Assembly (NCBI GenBank): GCA_002494015.1
Contig: DLAR01000110.1
Location: forward strand, 1 to 42,093
DNA from: Porphyromonadaceae bacterium UBA7042
GTDB taxonomy: Bacteria; Bacteroidota; Bacteroidia; Bacteroidales; Muribaculaceae
DNA length: 42,093 nt
Direction: 5' to 3'
In this document: one piece after another, positions 8,374 through 17,106 of the stretch
How positions within the stretch are numbered: position 1 is the first letter of the stretch
Layout: each line of letters starts with the position of its first letter
The notes under the pieces: model-generated
Told to the model about the DNA's origin: nothing
Databases searched by the model: none
What the model saw: only the letters and a program-made list of their open reading frames with translations
Made by a program: the position numbers and the translations under genes

Positions 8374-9873
8374 TCAGTTTTTAGTTATTGGCAATGTTAT
8401 TATAAATTTCGTTCCTACATTAAGCTCGCTCTCGACCGAAATCTCGCCGCCAAGCTCCCCGACCATCTTGCGCACATAGGCAAGACCGAGGCCGAATCCC
8501 TTGACATCATGGCGGTTGCCGGTTGATACACGATAGAATTTTTCAAATATCTTTTTCAAGTCATCCTTGCGGATTCCGATTCCGTTGTCCCTTATCGCAA
8601 TCTCGATGCGCTCCTTGCCGTGAGAGGTCACGTTGCGTGTCTCGACTTTCAGCTCAAGGGGCTCATCCTCCCGGCGGTATTTCACGGCGTTGTCAAGGAG
8701 GTTGAAAATGACATTGGTGAAATGCATTTCGTCAACGTTGACAGTCGAATCTTGTGCGCCCAGCACTGCCATTATGCGACCTCCATACTTCTCGACTTTC
8801 AGCTTGAACGTGTTGGTAATATTGGCAATCAGCACGTTGGCATCGACATCCTGAAGCTTAAGCGTGGCCTTCTGGCGGTCAAACATCGACATCTGCAACA
8901 CTTTCTCGACTTGGAAACGCAACCGCTTGGTCTCGTCGTTGATGACCGTGGAGATGTGGCTCAGCATCGTGGGCGATTTCAGCACCGACGAGTCATTGAG
9001 CATCTGAGCGGCAAGCGAAATGGTCGATATCGGGGTCTTGAACTCGTGGGTCATGTTGTTGATGAAGTCGTTTTTCATCTCGGTCAGCTTCTTCTGACGG
9101 AAAGCGAGGATGATGGTGCACACAAATGTCACCAGAAGGATAAACGTGAAGATAAACGACGGTATCATGAACCTTACAGAACTGGAGATATACTTGTTCT
9201 TGGTGGGGAAATACACCTTGATATAGTTCATCTTGTTCTTGGGGTCATTGGGAAACAGCGTCTGCACAAACATGTTGTTGCCGCCCGCCTCGGCCGGGTT
9301 ATATCCCGCCGTGTGATAGAGGACCGCGCCTACGCGGTTGACGATTGCAAACTCAAACGGCAGGTCAAGCCCGTTGCTGGCAAACTCGCTGCGCAGATAC
9401 GAAGCCACCGTGGCCGAGTCGGCCCTCTCCCCTATCGGACGGTTGCTCGACTGGTTTATGATGTTCAGTATCACCTCGTCGAGCAGTCCCTTCTGATAAA
9501 GGTACTGGCCGCGCACGATGTCGCGCATCGAGGTGTATTTGTCAGTGTGACGTTCAATATTTCCTTTCTGCGTAATGTCATAATGTATCCCGTCGGCGGT
9601 CGTGAAGTTATATTTCAGGTCAAGCGAGCCGTCGGCATTGGCCCGCGGATAGAACCGGGTCTCCATGTGGGCCATGTCTTCTTCGAGAAAATGCTTGGTC
9701 TCATCCTGCTCCAGACGCGTCGTCACTGCATAGAGGCTGCGCTTGACGCCCTCGGCAAACTGGTCGTCACGCATCTTTATCATATTCTTTATGTACACTA
9801 TCTGCACATAAAGCAACCCTGTAAACGTCAAGGCCATGATAATCGTAAGAAACCAAATAGTTGACTTTTTCAT
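8374..9873 (-). CDS. rprX: Sensor histidine kinase RprX
   Basis: This membrane histidine kinase (499 residues) is the partner of RprY. A first membrane helix (residues 5-27) and a second near 240-262 bracket a periplasmic sensor domain of about 210 residues. The dimerisation/phospho-acceptor domain holds NNMTHEFKTPIS, with His276 as the likely phosphorylated residue. The ATPase domain shows the N box (FNLLDNAVKYR), G1 box (RDNGIGI), F box region (FEKFYRV) and G2 box (GFGLGLAYV). I start at 9873 (MKKSTIWF), just before the first helix; an upstream in-frame start at 9897 adds only eight polar residues. A promoter matching the Bacteroidetes consensus lies about 130 bases upstream. Confidence 0.93.
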   Translation of the reverse strand: MKKSTIWFLTIIMALTFTGLLYVQIVYIKNMIKMRDDQFAEGVKRSLYAVTTRLEQDETKHFLEEDMAHMETRFYPRANADGSLDLKYNFTTADGIHYDITQKGNIERHTDKYTSMRDIVRGQYLYQKGLLDEVILNIINQSSNRPIGERADSATVASYLRSEFASNGLDLPFEFAIVNRVGAVLYHTAGYNPAEAGGNNMFVQTLFPNDPKNKMNYIKVYFPTKNKYISSSVRFMIPSFIFTFILLVTFVCTIILAFRQKKLTEMKNDFINNMTHEFKTPISTISLAAQMLNDSSVLKSPTMLSHISTVINDETKRLRFQVEKVLQMSMFDRQKATLKLQDVDANVLIANITNTFKLKVEKYGGRIMAVLGAQDSTVNVDEMHFTNVIFNLLDNAVKYRREDEPLELKVETRNVTSHGKERIEIAIRDNGIGIRKDDLKKIFEKFYRVSTGNRHDVKGFGLGLAYVRKMVGELGGEISVESELNVGTKFIITLPITKN

Positions 9874-10001
9874 ATCTGTTTTTATCTTTCGCGACAAGCG
9901 CGGAGACTATCAATAATCTTTGCTTTATTATGTTAACAACTCTAATCGCTAATTGTTGTGAATTTTATAAAACAAGTTTTGAGTCGTTTAACATTTCGCG
10001 T

Positions 10002-10033
10002 CAAAATTAACATAAAAAACTTAATTCACCAAA
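10002..10033 (-). promoter_or_regulatory. Promoter of the rprX-rprY operon
   Basis: On the minus strand TTTG (10030-10033) and TAATTTTG (10002-10009) are 20 bases apart. Transcription would start near 9995, giving a 5' leader of roughly 120 bases. The rest of the AT-rich gap 9874-10224 holds this promoter and the next one; I see no other feature in it. Confidence 0.7.
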
Positions 10034-10191
10034 GGAATAACTCAAAATTTAGACTAAATCACAAAAGAAAACGAAATAAATGAAAGCATTCCCATTATAA
10101 CAGGCGCTCAATATGTTTGTCCAAGCCTCTTGATTTATCGCGAGAAAAAACAAAGCGACATTATCGCATTACAATGCGCGGTCCGAGGCAT

Positions 10192-10199
10192 TACCTTTG
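10192..10199 (+). promoter_or_regulatory. -7 element for the 10225 gene
   Basis: TACCTTTG fits TAnnTTTG exactly. No good -33 TTTG is seen at the expected distance. A start of transcription around 10206 would leave a short leader before the ATG at 10225 and argues against the upstream TTG start at 10117. Confidence 0.5.
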
Positions 10200-10224
10200 C
10201 GGAAAATCCAAAACAATAATCAGA

Positions 10225-10800
10225 ATGAAAAACGACAATCTTCCTTATCCGACCTACAAATGCGCCGTGTCAGACCGCGCTTTCCGCAAGTTCATAAACA
10301 TGTATGCCTACCTCCTGTCCAATGTCGAGCCGGGTCCCGAGTCGGCCGAAATAATGAATGCCGTTATCTATTTCCTTGTAACCGGCACGGTCGGGGATGT
10401 CAACAGCCGGATAATGCCGGTTTTTGAGCACTATCTCCCCCTGATGGAAAAAGCGGTGCGACAGGCAGCCACGGCACGGGCCGCTGCCGCCCGTCGCAAA
10501 AACCGCGACAAGCAGCCGGCCGGGGAAAACCCGGCCGAGGAAAGGCCATCTGAAGAAACCGCTGCCAAGGAACCCGAGCGAAAGTTTACGCCGGGCTCCC
10601 CCATCGAGCCAATCCCCCTGACCGACTTTTCGTTAGACACCAGCGGCTACCTGTGCATCCCCGTAAAGGGCCTGCCAAGATTCGAGTGGCCCAAAGTGCC
10701 CGAGGGACTGGAGGATGACCCCGACCGCGTCCTGCCGCCCAAGACTGCGGCAAAAGGCCCGGCTATCTCAGGCCGGAACCTGAGGAGTAAAACTCCTTGA
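10225..10800 (+). CDS. Unrecognised protein, possibly DUF6291-like
   Basis: The 191-residue product has a predicted helical N-terminal half (about 1-95) with YPTYKCAVSDRAFRKFINMY and an E-x-MNAVIYFLVTG segment. That layout resembles DUF6291, a family of small proteins often found near phage or plasmid replication genes; the match is weak and based on pattern only. From about 88 to 120 the chain is very rich in Ala and Arg, and from 120 to 150 in Pro, Glu and Lys, so this part is probably disordered. No signal peptide or membrane helix is present. The frame is open from a TTG at 10117, but the promoter position favours the ATG at 10225. The 3' end overlaps the convergent aminopeptidase gene by 38 bases. 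Function is unknown. Confidence 0.7.
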   Translation: MKNDNLPYPTYKCAVSDRAFRKFINMYAYLLSNVEPGPESAEIMNAVIYFLVTGTVGDVNSRIMPVFEHYLPLMEKAVRQAATARAAAARRKNRDKQPAGENPAEERPSEETAAKEPERKFTPGSPIEPIPLTDFSLDTSGYLCIPVKGLPRFEWPKVPEGLEDDPDRVLPPKTAAKGPAISGRNLRSKTP

Positions 10801-12073
10801 AAGCAGCGATTATCATCGCGTGATCGGCCGCGCCGGCAGTCTCCCTGACCGAGTGCATCGCCCATATCGCGGCACCCATGTCGACACCGCGCAAGTCAAT
10901 CTGCGAGGTCAGTATGTTGCCGAGGGTCGAGCCGCCGGCCACGTCGCTGTGGTTGACAAAATACTGGCACGGCACTCCCGCCTGTTCACAGATCAGACGG
11001 AACACGGCAGCCGAGTCGGCATCGGTCATGTACTTGCAGTTGGCGTTGATTTTGATTACCGGGCCGCCGTTGGGCACGGGATGGTTGGTAGGGTCATATT
11101 TCTCCCCGTAGTTGGGATGGAAGGCATGGGCATTGTCGGCCGACACCATGAACGAGTTGGCGACAGCACGGAAATATTCCTCCTCGCCACCTCCGAGCGA
11201 CACGGTAATGCGGCGCAAGAGGTCTTTCAGAACAGGCGAGGCCGCTCCCTGCTTTGTCCCCGACCCGGTCTCCTCGTTGTCAAATATCGCCATGACGCGG
11301 GTCAGGCTCTTATTCTCGCTTTCAAGCAGCGCCGTCATCGCGGCATGAACCATCGACAGGTCGTCGAGCCGTCCCGAGGTGATAAATTCGTCGTACGCCC
11401 CGACGAGGCAGGCCGGTGTCGTGTCATAGAGTGACAGGTCGAAGTCTATGATGTCACCGATTTCACACGACAGATATTCGGCAAGCATCCCGACGAGCAA
11501 CCCGTCGGCCTCGGCCATCTCTTTCACCATCGCGATTACCGGAAGCATGTCTTTCTGCCGTGAAAGCGGATTTCCCTCGTTGACGGCACGGTTGAAATGG
11601 ATGGCAAGATGGGGAATGGTCAGCAGCGGGCGGCGGAAATGCACAAGCCGCGTCTCTGGTGACATCGGCGACGCGCCCCGCAGCATGACACGCCCCGCGA
11701 TTGACAACGGGCGGTCAAACCATGTGTACATTATCGGGCCGCCATAGACCTCGACATTGAGCTTTACGATGCCGCCGTCGGCCACCATCCCGGCATTCGG
11801 CTTTATGCGGAAACAGGGCGAGTCGCTGTGGGCCGAGACGATATGGAATCCGGCAGTCGGGTCGTTTCCGGCGACAAAAGCGAAAACCGCGCTCGAATTT
11901 TTCACCACATAATATTTGCCACCCGGTTCAAGCGACCATTTTGCCGACTGTTCAAGCCGTGTAAACCCGGCGTCGTCAAGGCGCGCGGCCACGGTTGCCG
12001 CTGCAAGAAAATTGACAGGGCTGCTGTCGAGAAATTCCATCAGGTCCCTGATATATGTCTGTGTTGTCTCCAT
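10763..12073 (-). CDS. M18-family metalloaminopeptidase
   Basis: This cytosolic aminopeptidase of family M18 (aspartyl aminopeptidase type) releases N-terminal, often acidic, residues from peptides and uses two metal ions. The 436-residue protein has the family's usual length and motifs: HSD (His82, Asp84) in VSAHSDSPCFRIKP, the catalytic/metal pair in FDNEETGSGTKQGA, and a late His in VNHSDVAGGSTLGN. The start at 12073 (METTQTYIRDL) fits family N termini; the in-frame extension to 12130 is in AT-rich leader sequence that holds a TAATTTTG -7 element at 12101-12108 (minus). It converges on the unknown gene with a 38-base overlap of the coding ends, so the two transcripts would be antisense there. 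Confidence 0.93.
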   Translation of the reverse strand: METTQTYIRDLMEFLDSSPVNFLAAATVAARLDDAGFTRLEQSAKWSLEPGGKYYVVKNSSAVFAFVAGNDPTAGFHIVSAHSDSPCFRIKPNAGMVADGGIVKLNVEVYGGPIMYTWFDRPLSIAGRVMLRGASPMSPETRLVHFRRPLLTIPHLAIHFNRAVNEGNPLSRQKDMLPVIAMVKEMAEADGLLVGMLAEYLSCEIGDIIDFDLSLYDTTPACLVGAYDEFITSGRLDDLSMVHAAMTALLESENKSLTRVMAIFDNEETGSGTKQGAASPVLKDLLRRITVSLGGGEEEYFRAVANSFMVSADNAHAFHPNYGEKYDPTNHPVPNGGPVIKINANCKYMTDADSAAVFRLICEQAGVPCQYFVNHSDVAGGSTLGNILTSQIDLRGVDMGAAIWAMHSVRETAGAADHAMIIAAFKEFYSSGSGLR

Positions 12074-12239
12074 GATAGCAATGTTTTTTTGTTGATTCGA
12101 CAAAATTAACCTTTTTATGACAATAATCACGCATCAAACAGTATTTAACACTGCTTAATTTTCTTTTTACGGCAGAATATTGTTCTAATACCGAGAGATA
12201 AATGATTCATGCGTCAACTGTTTTCAACTATTTAGCACT

Positions 12240-13160
12240 ATGGTACAGAGTCGATTTTATAAAGCATTGGCCGCCGTCATTGTATCAGTGACGATGTTCT
12301 GCCCTCGGCTCAAAGCCGCCGTCGAGGCCGCCGACACCGTCTCGGTCACGATTATCGAAACCGACGGGTCAGCCATCAGCAATGATTCATCCGAAATCCT
12401 TCTTCCCGTCATCCCGCGCTATCAGATGCGCACCCCGATGGCCGACCTCAAAGCCACCCCGTCATTGTATGCCTTCCCCTATTCACGCCGGTTGAGCATG
12501 CCGCAATGGCACCGAATGTGGGTCAACACCGCCGTGCTGAGCGGGGCATTCGTGTCAACCCTCCTCGTGCTTGAGTGCCTTCCCGAGGATGCCACGACAT
12601 GGAACCGAGCCGCCATTCAGCAAGTACCTCCGTTCACACGGTGGTTCCGAAACGTGTTCAAGCGCGGACCCGAGTGGGACCACGACAACCCCGTGTTCAA
12701 CTATGTGCTGCACCCCTATGCAGGCGCCGCCTATTTCATGTCGGCACGCTCCTGCGGGTTCAACTTCTGGCAATCCTTCCTCTATTCGACATGCATCTCG
12801 TCGATCGGATGGGAATTTGGAATCGAGGCATTCATGGAACGCCCCTCCTATCAGGACCTTGTCATCACCCCCGTCGTCGGCAGCGTCTTGGGCGAACTGT
12901 TCTACAAAACCAAGCGTCACATCGTGGAACACAACTATACCCTCGCCGGGTCACGGCTCCTCGGCAACGTCGTGGTGTTCCTTGTCGACCCCGTCAACGA
13001 AGTCATCGACCTGTTCCGGGGCAATCCCTGCCGGCAGATGCACTTCCCCGACGGCGGTGACATCCCCGCCCCGGCACGCGAATCATCCGTCAGCTCCACG
13101 CTGATGCCCGCCATGCTCCCCGGCGGCGCGACAGGCTTCGCCCTGACAGTGACATTCTGA
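12240..13160 (+). CDS. DUF3943-domain protein, probably envelope-associated
   Basis: The 306-residue product begins with a hydrophobic signal-like segment (residues 8-27). Residues about 125-265 carry the DUF3943 pattern: a WDHDNPVFNYVLHPYAGAAYF block, then SFLYSTCISSIGWEFGIEAFMERPSYQDLVITPVVGSVLGE. A further hydrophobic stretch lies near 97-115. The family is widespread in Bacteroidetes and is thought to be membrane- or envelope-associated; its activity is unknown. The conserved His, Glu and Asp residues within the hydrophobic blocks could be functional. It is divergent from the aminopeptidase gene and ends 150 bases before argS, which has its own -7 element, so it is probably a single-gene unit. 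Confidence 0.8.
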   Translation: MVQSRFYKALAAVIVSVTMFCPRLKAAVEAADTVSVTIIETDGSAISNDSSEILLPVIPRYQMRTPMADLKATPSLYAFPYSRRLSMPQWHRMWVNTAVLSGAFVSTLLVLECLPEDATTWNRAAIQQVPPFTRWFRNVFKRGPEWDHDNPVFNYVLHPYAGAAYFMSARSCGFNFWQSFLYSTCISSIGWEFGIEAFMERPSYQDLVITPVVGSVLGELFYKTKRHIVEHNYTLAGSRLLGNVVVFLVDPVNEVIDLFRGNPCRQMHFPDGGDIPAPARESSVSSTLMPAMLPGGATGFALTVTF

Positions 13161-13216
13161 AAAACGGGTCCTCTGAAAATAAATGTTAAAATAGCGGATA
13201 TATAATGTAAAATGCG

Positions 13217-13224
13217 TAATTTTG
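13217..13224 (+). promoter_or_regulatory. -7 element upstream of argS
   Basis: TAATTTTG matches the Bacteroidetes -7 consensus; no clear -33 TTTG is seen. About 16 bases downstream the leader can form a small hairpin (AACCGC atga GCGGTT, about 13240-13255), about 55 bases ahead of the argS start. Confidence 0.5.
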
Positions 13225-13310
13225 TAAATTAATGCAGCAAACCGCATGAGCGGTTGTCATTCTTTATTGTTACTCGAATAATAACATTATAATTATCTGT
13301 TATAGAAAAA

Positions 13311-15098
13311 ATGTCTATCGACAAGATTATTGCACAAGCTGTGGCCCGCGCGGTCAAGGAACTGTATGACATCGACGAGTCGCCTGAAAAGATTACGCCC
13401 CAAGCGACACGAAAGGAATTTGAAGGCAACATGACCGTTGTCGTCTTCCCGTGGGTCAAGGCTGCCCGCAAGGCCCCCGAGGCCGTCGGCACCGAAATCG
13501 GCCAGTGGCTGCTTGACAACGAACCCGCCGTCAACATGTTCAACGTTGTAAAAGGATTCCTCAACATCACGATTGAGCCGCGTTTCTGGGACACCGTCCT
13601 TGACGCCATCGACAAGACTCCCGACTACGGAATCACCAAGGCCGACGAAAACTCGCCCCTCGTGATGGTCGAATACTCGTCGCCCAATACCAACAAACCA
13701 CTCCACTTGGGCCACATCCGCAACAATCTGCTCGGATTCTCCCTCTCCGAAATCCTCAAAGCATGCGGCAACCGCGTCGTCAAGACCAACATCGTCAACG
13801 ACCGCGGAATCCACATCTGCAAGTCGATGCTCGCTTGGAAAAAGTGGGGCGACGGGGCAACACCCGAATCGACAGGCAAGAAAGGCGACCACCTCATCGG
13901 TGATTTCTACGTCCTCTTTGACAAGCACTACAAGGCCGAAGTCAAGGAGCTGATGGAGAAAAGAATGTCCAAGGAGGAAGCCGAAGCCGCATCCCCGCTG
14001 ATGCAGGAAGCTCGCGCAATGCTCGTGGCTTGGGAACAGAAAGACCCCGAAGTGCGCAAGCTGTGGGAAACGATGAACTCATGGGTGTACGCCGGTTTTG
14101 ACGAAACCTACAGGCGCATGGGCGTGGATTTTGACAAAATCTACTACGAGAGCGAGACCTATCTCGAAGGCAAGGAAAAAGTGCTCGAAGGTCTGGCTGC
14201 CGGAAAGATGTACCGCCGCGAGGACGGCTCGGTGTGGGCCGACCTTACTGCCGACGGCCTTGACGAAAAGCTCCTGTTGCGCAGCGACGGCACGTCGGTC
14301 TACATGACTCAGGACATCGGAACCGCCAAACTGCGTTACGAAGACTATCCCATCGACAAGATGATCTATGTCGTGGGCAACGAGCAGAACTACCACTTCC
14401 AAGTGCTGTCCATCCTCCTCGACCGCCTCGGGTTCAAGTGGGGCAAAGACCTCGTTCACTTCTCCTACGGCATGGTCGAACTGCCCGAAGGCAAAATGAA
14501 ATCGCGCGAGGGAACCGTTGTCGATGCCGACGACCTCATGGACGACATGGTGGCCACCGCCCGGTCGGTTTCAGCCGAGCTCGGAAAGCTCGACGGGCTG
14601 AGTGACGACGAGGTCAACAAGATTACAGAAATGGTGGGACTCGGCGCGCTCAAATACTTCCTTCTCAAGGTCGACCCGCGCAAAAACATCACCTTCAACC
14701 CCAAGGAATCAATCGACTTCAACGGCAACACCGGCCCCTTCATCCAGTACACCTATGCCCGCATCTGCTCCGTCCTCCGCAAGGCTGCCGACGAGAACAT
14801 GACGATAGAACCCTATAACGAAGTGATTCCGGGCGAGCGAGAGATTACCCTCATTCAGGCCCTTGCCGACTTCCCCGCCGTTGTCAAGACCGCAGGAGAG
14901 ACCTATTCTCCCGCGCTGATTGCCAACTATGTCTATGACCTCGTGAAGACCTACAACCAGTTCTATCACGACTGCTCGATTCTGAAAGAAGAAAACACGG
15001 CAGTGAGATCGCTGCGCCTCACCCTCAGCGCGGTAACCGCCCGAGTGGTAAAGACCGGCATGAACCTTCTCGGAATCGAAGTTCCTGAACGCATGTAA
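13311..15098 (+). CDS. argS: Arginyl-tRNA synthetase
   Basis: This class I synthetase attaches arginine to tRNA-Arg, using ATP, in the cytosol. The 595-residue protein has the family architecture: an N-terminal tRNA-binding Add-1 domain (about 1-110), the HIGH signature as HLGH (residues 132-135, in SSPNTNKPLHLGH), a KMSKS-equivalent KMKS (about 395-398, EGKMKSREGT), and a DALR anticodon-binding domain from about 475 to the end, with FIQYTYARICSVLRKA and a final MNLLGIEVPERM typical of ArgS. The start at 13311 is the only plausible one, with an A-rich leader. It is followed at 42 bases by the BI-1 gene, and a run of plus-strand genes continues to serB. Confidence 0.97.
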   Translation: MSIDKIIAQAVARAVKELYDIDESPEKITPQATRKEFEGNMTVVVFPWVKAARKAPEAVGTEIGQWLLDNEPAVNMFNVVKGFLNITIEPRFWDTVLDAIDKTPDYGITKADENSPLVMVEYSSPNTNKPLHLGHIRNNLLGFSLSEILKACGNRVVKTNIVNDRGIHICKSMLAWKKWGDGATPESTGKKGDHLIGDFYVLFDKHYKAEVKELMEKRMSKEEAEAASPLMQEARAMLVAWEQKDPEVRKLWETMNSWVYAGFDETYRRMGVDFDKIYYESETYLEGKEKVLEGLAAGKMYRREDGSVWADLTADGLDEKLLLRSDGTSVYMTQDIGTAKLRYEDYPIDKMIYVVGNEQNYHFQVLSILLDRLGFKWGKDLVHFSYGMVELPEGKMKSREGTVVDADDLMDDMVATARSVSAELGKLDGLSDDEVNKITEMVGLGALKYFLLKVDPRKNITFNPKESIDFNGNTGPFIQYTYARICSVLRKAADENMTIEPYNEVIPGEREITLIQALADFPAVVKTAGETYSPALIANYVYDLVKTYNQFYHDCSILKEENTAVRSLRLTLSAVTARVVKTGMNLLGIEVPERM

Positions 15099-15140
15099 AT
15101 TTTTCAATTAAACAACTCTTTAAAAACTCATAAAAACGCT

Positions 15141-15875
15141 ATGAACGATAAATTTGACAACTACGAGGATGTCAGCCGCAAGACACCTCCGCCATTCTAC
15201 GGATACCAGACCACAGTTTCCGAGACCAACTCTGTAATGAAACGCGTCTATGTCAAAATGTTCCTTGCCCTGCTTGTGACAGCTTTCGTGTCATTGTGGG
15301 GTTCTTCAAGCTACGCCTACCTCAGCTTCATGGCCAGCCACAGCGCGGCCATGTGGATTCTGATGCTCGCCGAAATCGGCATCGTCATCTACCTGTCGGC
15401 CCGACTGACCAAGATGAGCGCCACTGCCGCCACCCTCTGGTTCTACATGTTTGCCGTCCTCAACGGCCTGATGCTCGCGCCCATATTCCTTGTCTACACG
15501 ATGACATCCATCGCCAAGACATTCTTCATCTGCGCGGGAACATTCGGCGCAATGAGCGTCTACGGCTACTTCACCAAGCAGGACCTCACCAAGGTAGGCT
15601 CCTATCTCGTCTATGCGCTCATCGGCCTGATTATCGTGTCGCTTGTCAACCTTTTCACCAAAAGCACCACCCTTGAGTGGATTATCTCGGGCGCAGGCGT
15701 ACTCATCTTCATCGGCCTGACCGCTTGGGACACACAAACAATCAAGAAAATGTCTGAAAATTCCCCCTCGGAATACGCCGGACACATCGCGACAATCGGC
15801 GCGCTCAACCTCTACCTCGACTTTATCAACCTGTTCCTCTACCTTCTCCGCTTCTTTGGGAACAAAAACAATTAA
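15141..15875 (+). CDS. Bax inhibitor-1/YccA-family membrane protein
   Basis: The 244-residue protein has a polar N-terminal tail of about 38 residues and then seven predicted membrane helices, as in the BI-1/YccA/TMBIM family of inner-membrane proteins. The last part contains the family's conserved pattern, including GLTAWDTQTIKKM and a helix with GALNLYLDFINLFLYLLRFFG near the C terminus; the Asp residues in these segments correspond to the di-aspartate pH/calcium sensor known from BsYetJ. In bacteria the family is linked to calcium leak and to FtsH quality control. It lies between argS (42 bases) and the carboxynorspermidine dehydrogenase gene (21 bases), probably in one transcript, though no functional tie is evident. 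Confidence 0.9.
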   Translation: MNDKFDNYEDVSRKTPPPFYGYQTTVSETNSVMKRVYVKMFLALLVTAFVSLWGSSSYAYLSFMASHSAAMWILMLAEIGIVIYLSARLTKMSATAATLWFYMFAVLNGLMLAPIFLVYTMTSIAKTFFICAGTFGAMSVYGYFTKQDLTKVGSYLVYALIGLIIVSLVNLFTKSTTLEWIISGAGVLIFIGLTAWDTQTIKKMSENSPSEYAGHIATIGALNLYLDFINLFLYLLRFFGNKNN

Positions 15876-15896
15876 CAACAACATTACAACACAGTC

Positions 15897-17096
15897 ATGT
15901 CTAAAGTCATTATCATCGGAGCGGGCGGTGTAGGAACCGTGGTCGCTCACAAGTGTGCCCAGCACCCCGAAGTGTTCAGCGAAATCGTCATCGCCTCGCG
16001 CACTCTCAGCAAGTGTGAGGCAATCGTAAAAGAGCTGGACAAACCCTATATCACCGCTGACAGCGTCGATGCCGACAGCGTTCCGCAACTTGTCGAGCTG
16101 TTCCGCCGCCACAAGCCCGAACTGGTCATCAACGTGGCACTCCCCTATCAGGACCTCACCATCATGGACGCCTGTCTTGAATGTGGCGTAAACTACCTTG
16201 ACACAGCCAACTACGAACCCAAGGACGAGGCCCACTTTGAATATTCTTGGCAGTGGGCCTACAAAGACCGTTTCGAGAAAGCAGGACTGACTGCCATTCT
16301 CGGTTGCGGTTTTGACCCCGGCGTATCAGGAGTGTTCACAGCCTATGCCGCCAAGCACTATTTCTCAGAAATGCAGACCCTCGACATCGTTGACTGCAAC
16401 GCAGGCGACCACGGCAAGGCTTTCGCCACCAACTTCAACCCCGAAATCAACATCCGCGAAATCACCCAGAACGGCCGCTACTATCAGGACGGCAAATGGG
16501 TTACCACCGGCCCTCTCGAATTCCACCGCCCGCTGACCTATCCCGAAATCGGCCCCCGCGAAAGCTACCTCCTCTACCACGAGGAGCTTGAATCACTCGT
16601 CAAGAACTACCCTTCAATCAAGCGCGCCCGTTTCTGGATGACTTTCGGTCAGGAATATCTGACCCACCTCCGCGTGATTCAGAACATCGGCATGGCCCGC
16701 ATCGACGAGGTCGACTACAACGGCACCAAGATTGTCCCCCTCCAGTTCCTCAAAGCCGTCCTCCCCAACCCTCAGGACCTCGGCGAGAACTACCACGGAC
16801 AGACATCTATCGGCTGCCGCATCTCCGGCCTTGACAAGGAAGGCAACCCGCTGACCTACTACATCTGGAACAACTGCTCCCACGAAGCCGCCTACAAGGA
16901 GACCGGGATGCAGGCCGTCAGCTACACCACCGGCGTTCCGGCAATGGTGGGCGCGATGATGTTCCTGACAGGCAAATGGAACGAAAAGGGTGTCAGAAAC
17001 GTTGAGGAATTCGACCCGGACCCCTTCCTCGCCGAGCTCGCCAAAGACGGCCTGCCTTGGAATGAGAAATTCAACCTCGATCTGGAACTCGACTGA
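15897..17096 (+). CDS. Carboxynorspermidine dehydrogenase (saccharopine dehydrogenase family)
   Basis: The enzyme condenses aspartate semialdehyde with putrescine or diaminopropane and reduces the imine with NADPH to carboxy(nor)spermidine, the first step of the alternative spermidine route used by many Bacteroidetes. The 399-residue length and the sequence fit this subgroup rather than lysine-pathway saccharopine reductases. A Rossmann motif (GAGGVG, residues 8-13) lies at the N terminus; LGCGFDPGVSGVFTAYAA and DCNAGDHGKAFATNFNPEINIRE mark the substrate domain. The partner decarboxylase (nspC) is not in this window. It starts 21 bases after the BI-1 gene and ends 10 bases before the GNAT gene, so it is part of a compact transcription unit. 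Confidence 0.9.
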   Translation: MSKVIIIGAGGVGTVVAHKCAQHPEVFSEIVIASRTLSKCEAIVKELDKPYITADSVDADSVPQLVELFRRHKPELVINVALPYQDLTIMDACLECGVNYLDTANYEPKDEAHFEYSWQWAYKDRFEKAGLTAILGCGFDPGVSGVFTAYAAKHYFSEMQTLDIVDCNAGDHGKAFATNFNPEINIREITQNGRYYQDGKWVTTGPLEFHRPLTYPEIGPRESYLLYHEELESLVKNYPSIKRARFWMTFGQEYLTHLRVIQNIGMARIDEVDYNGTKIVPLQFLKAVLPNPQDLGENYHGQTSIGCRISGLDKEGNPLTYYIWNNCSHEAAYKETGMQAVSYTTGVPAMVGAMMFLTGKWNEKGVRNVEEFDPDPFLAELAKDGLPWNEKFNLDLELD

Positions 17097-17106
17097 TTGA
17101 CGACCG

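Noticed and set aside
8620..9864. Long plus-strand frame of 414 codons opposite rprX
   Set aside because: It mirrors a clear histidine kinase; its translation is His/Val/Leu-rich without motifs, as expected for the antisense of GC-rich coding DNA.
15306..16235. 309-codon minus-strand frame across two genes
   Set aside because: Spans the antisense of the BI-1 and dehydrogenase genes and their gap; acidic, motif-free composition.
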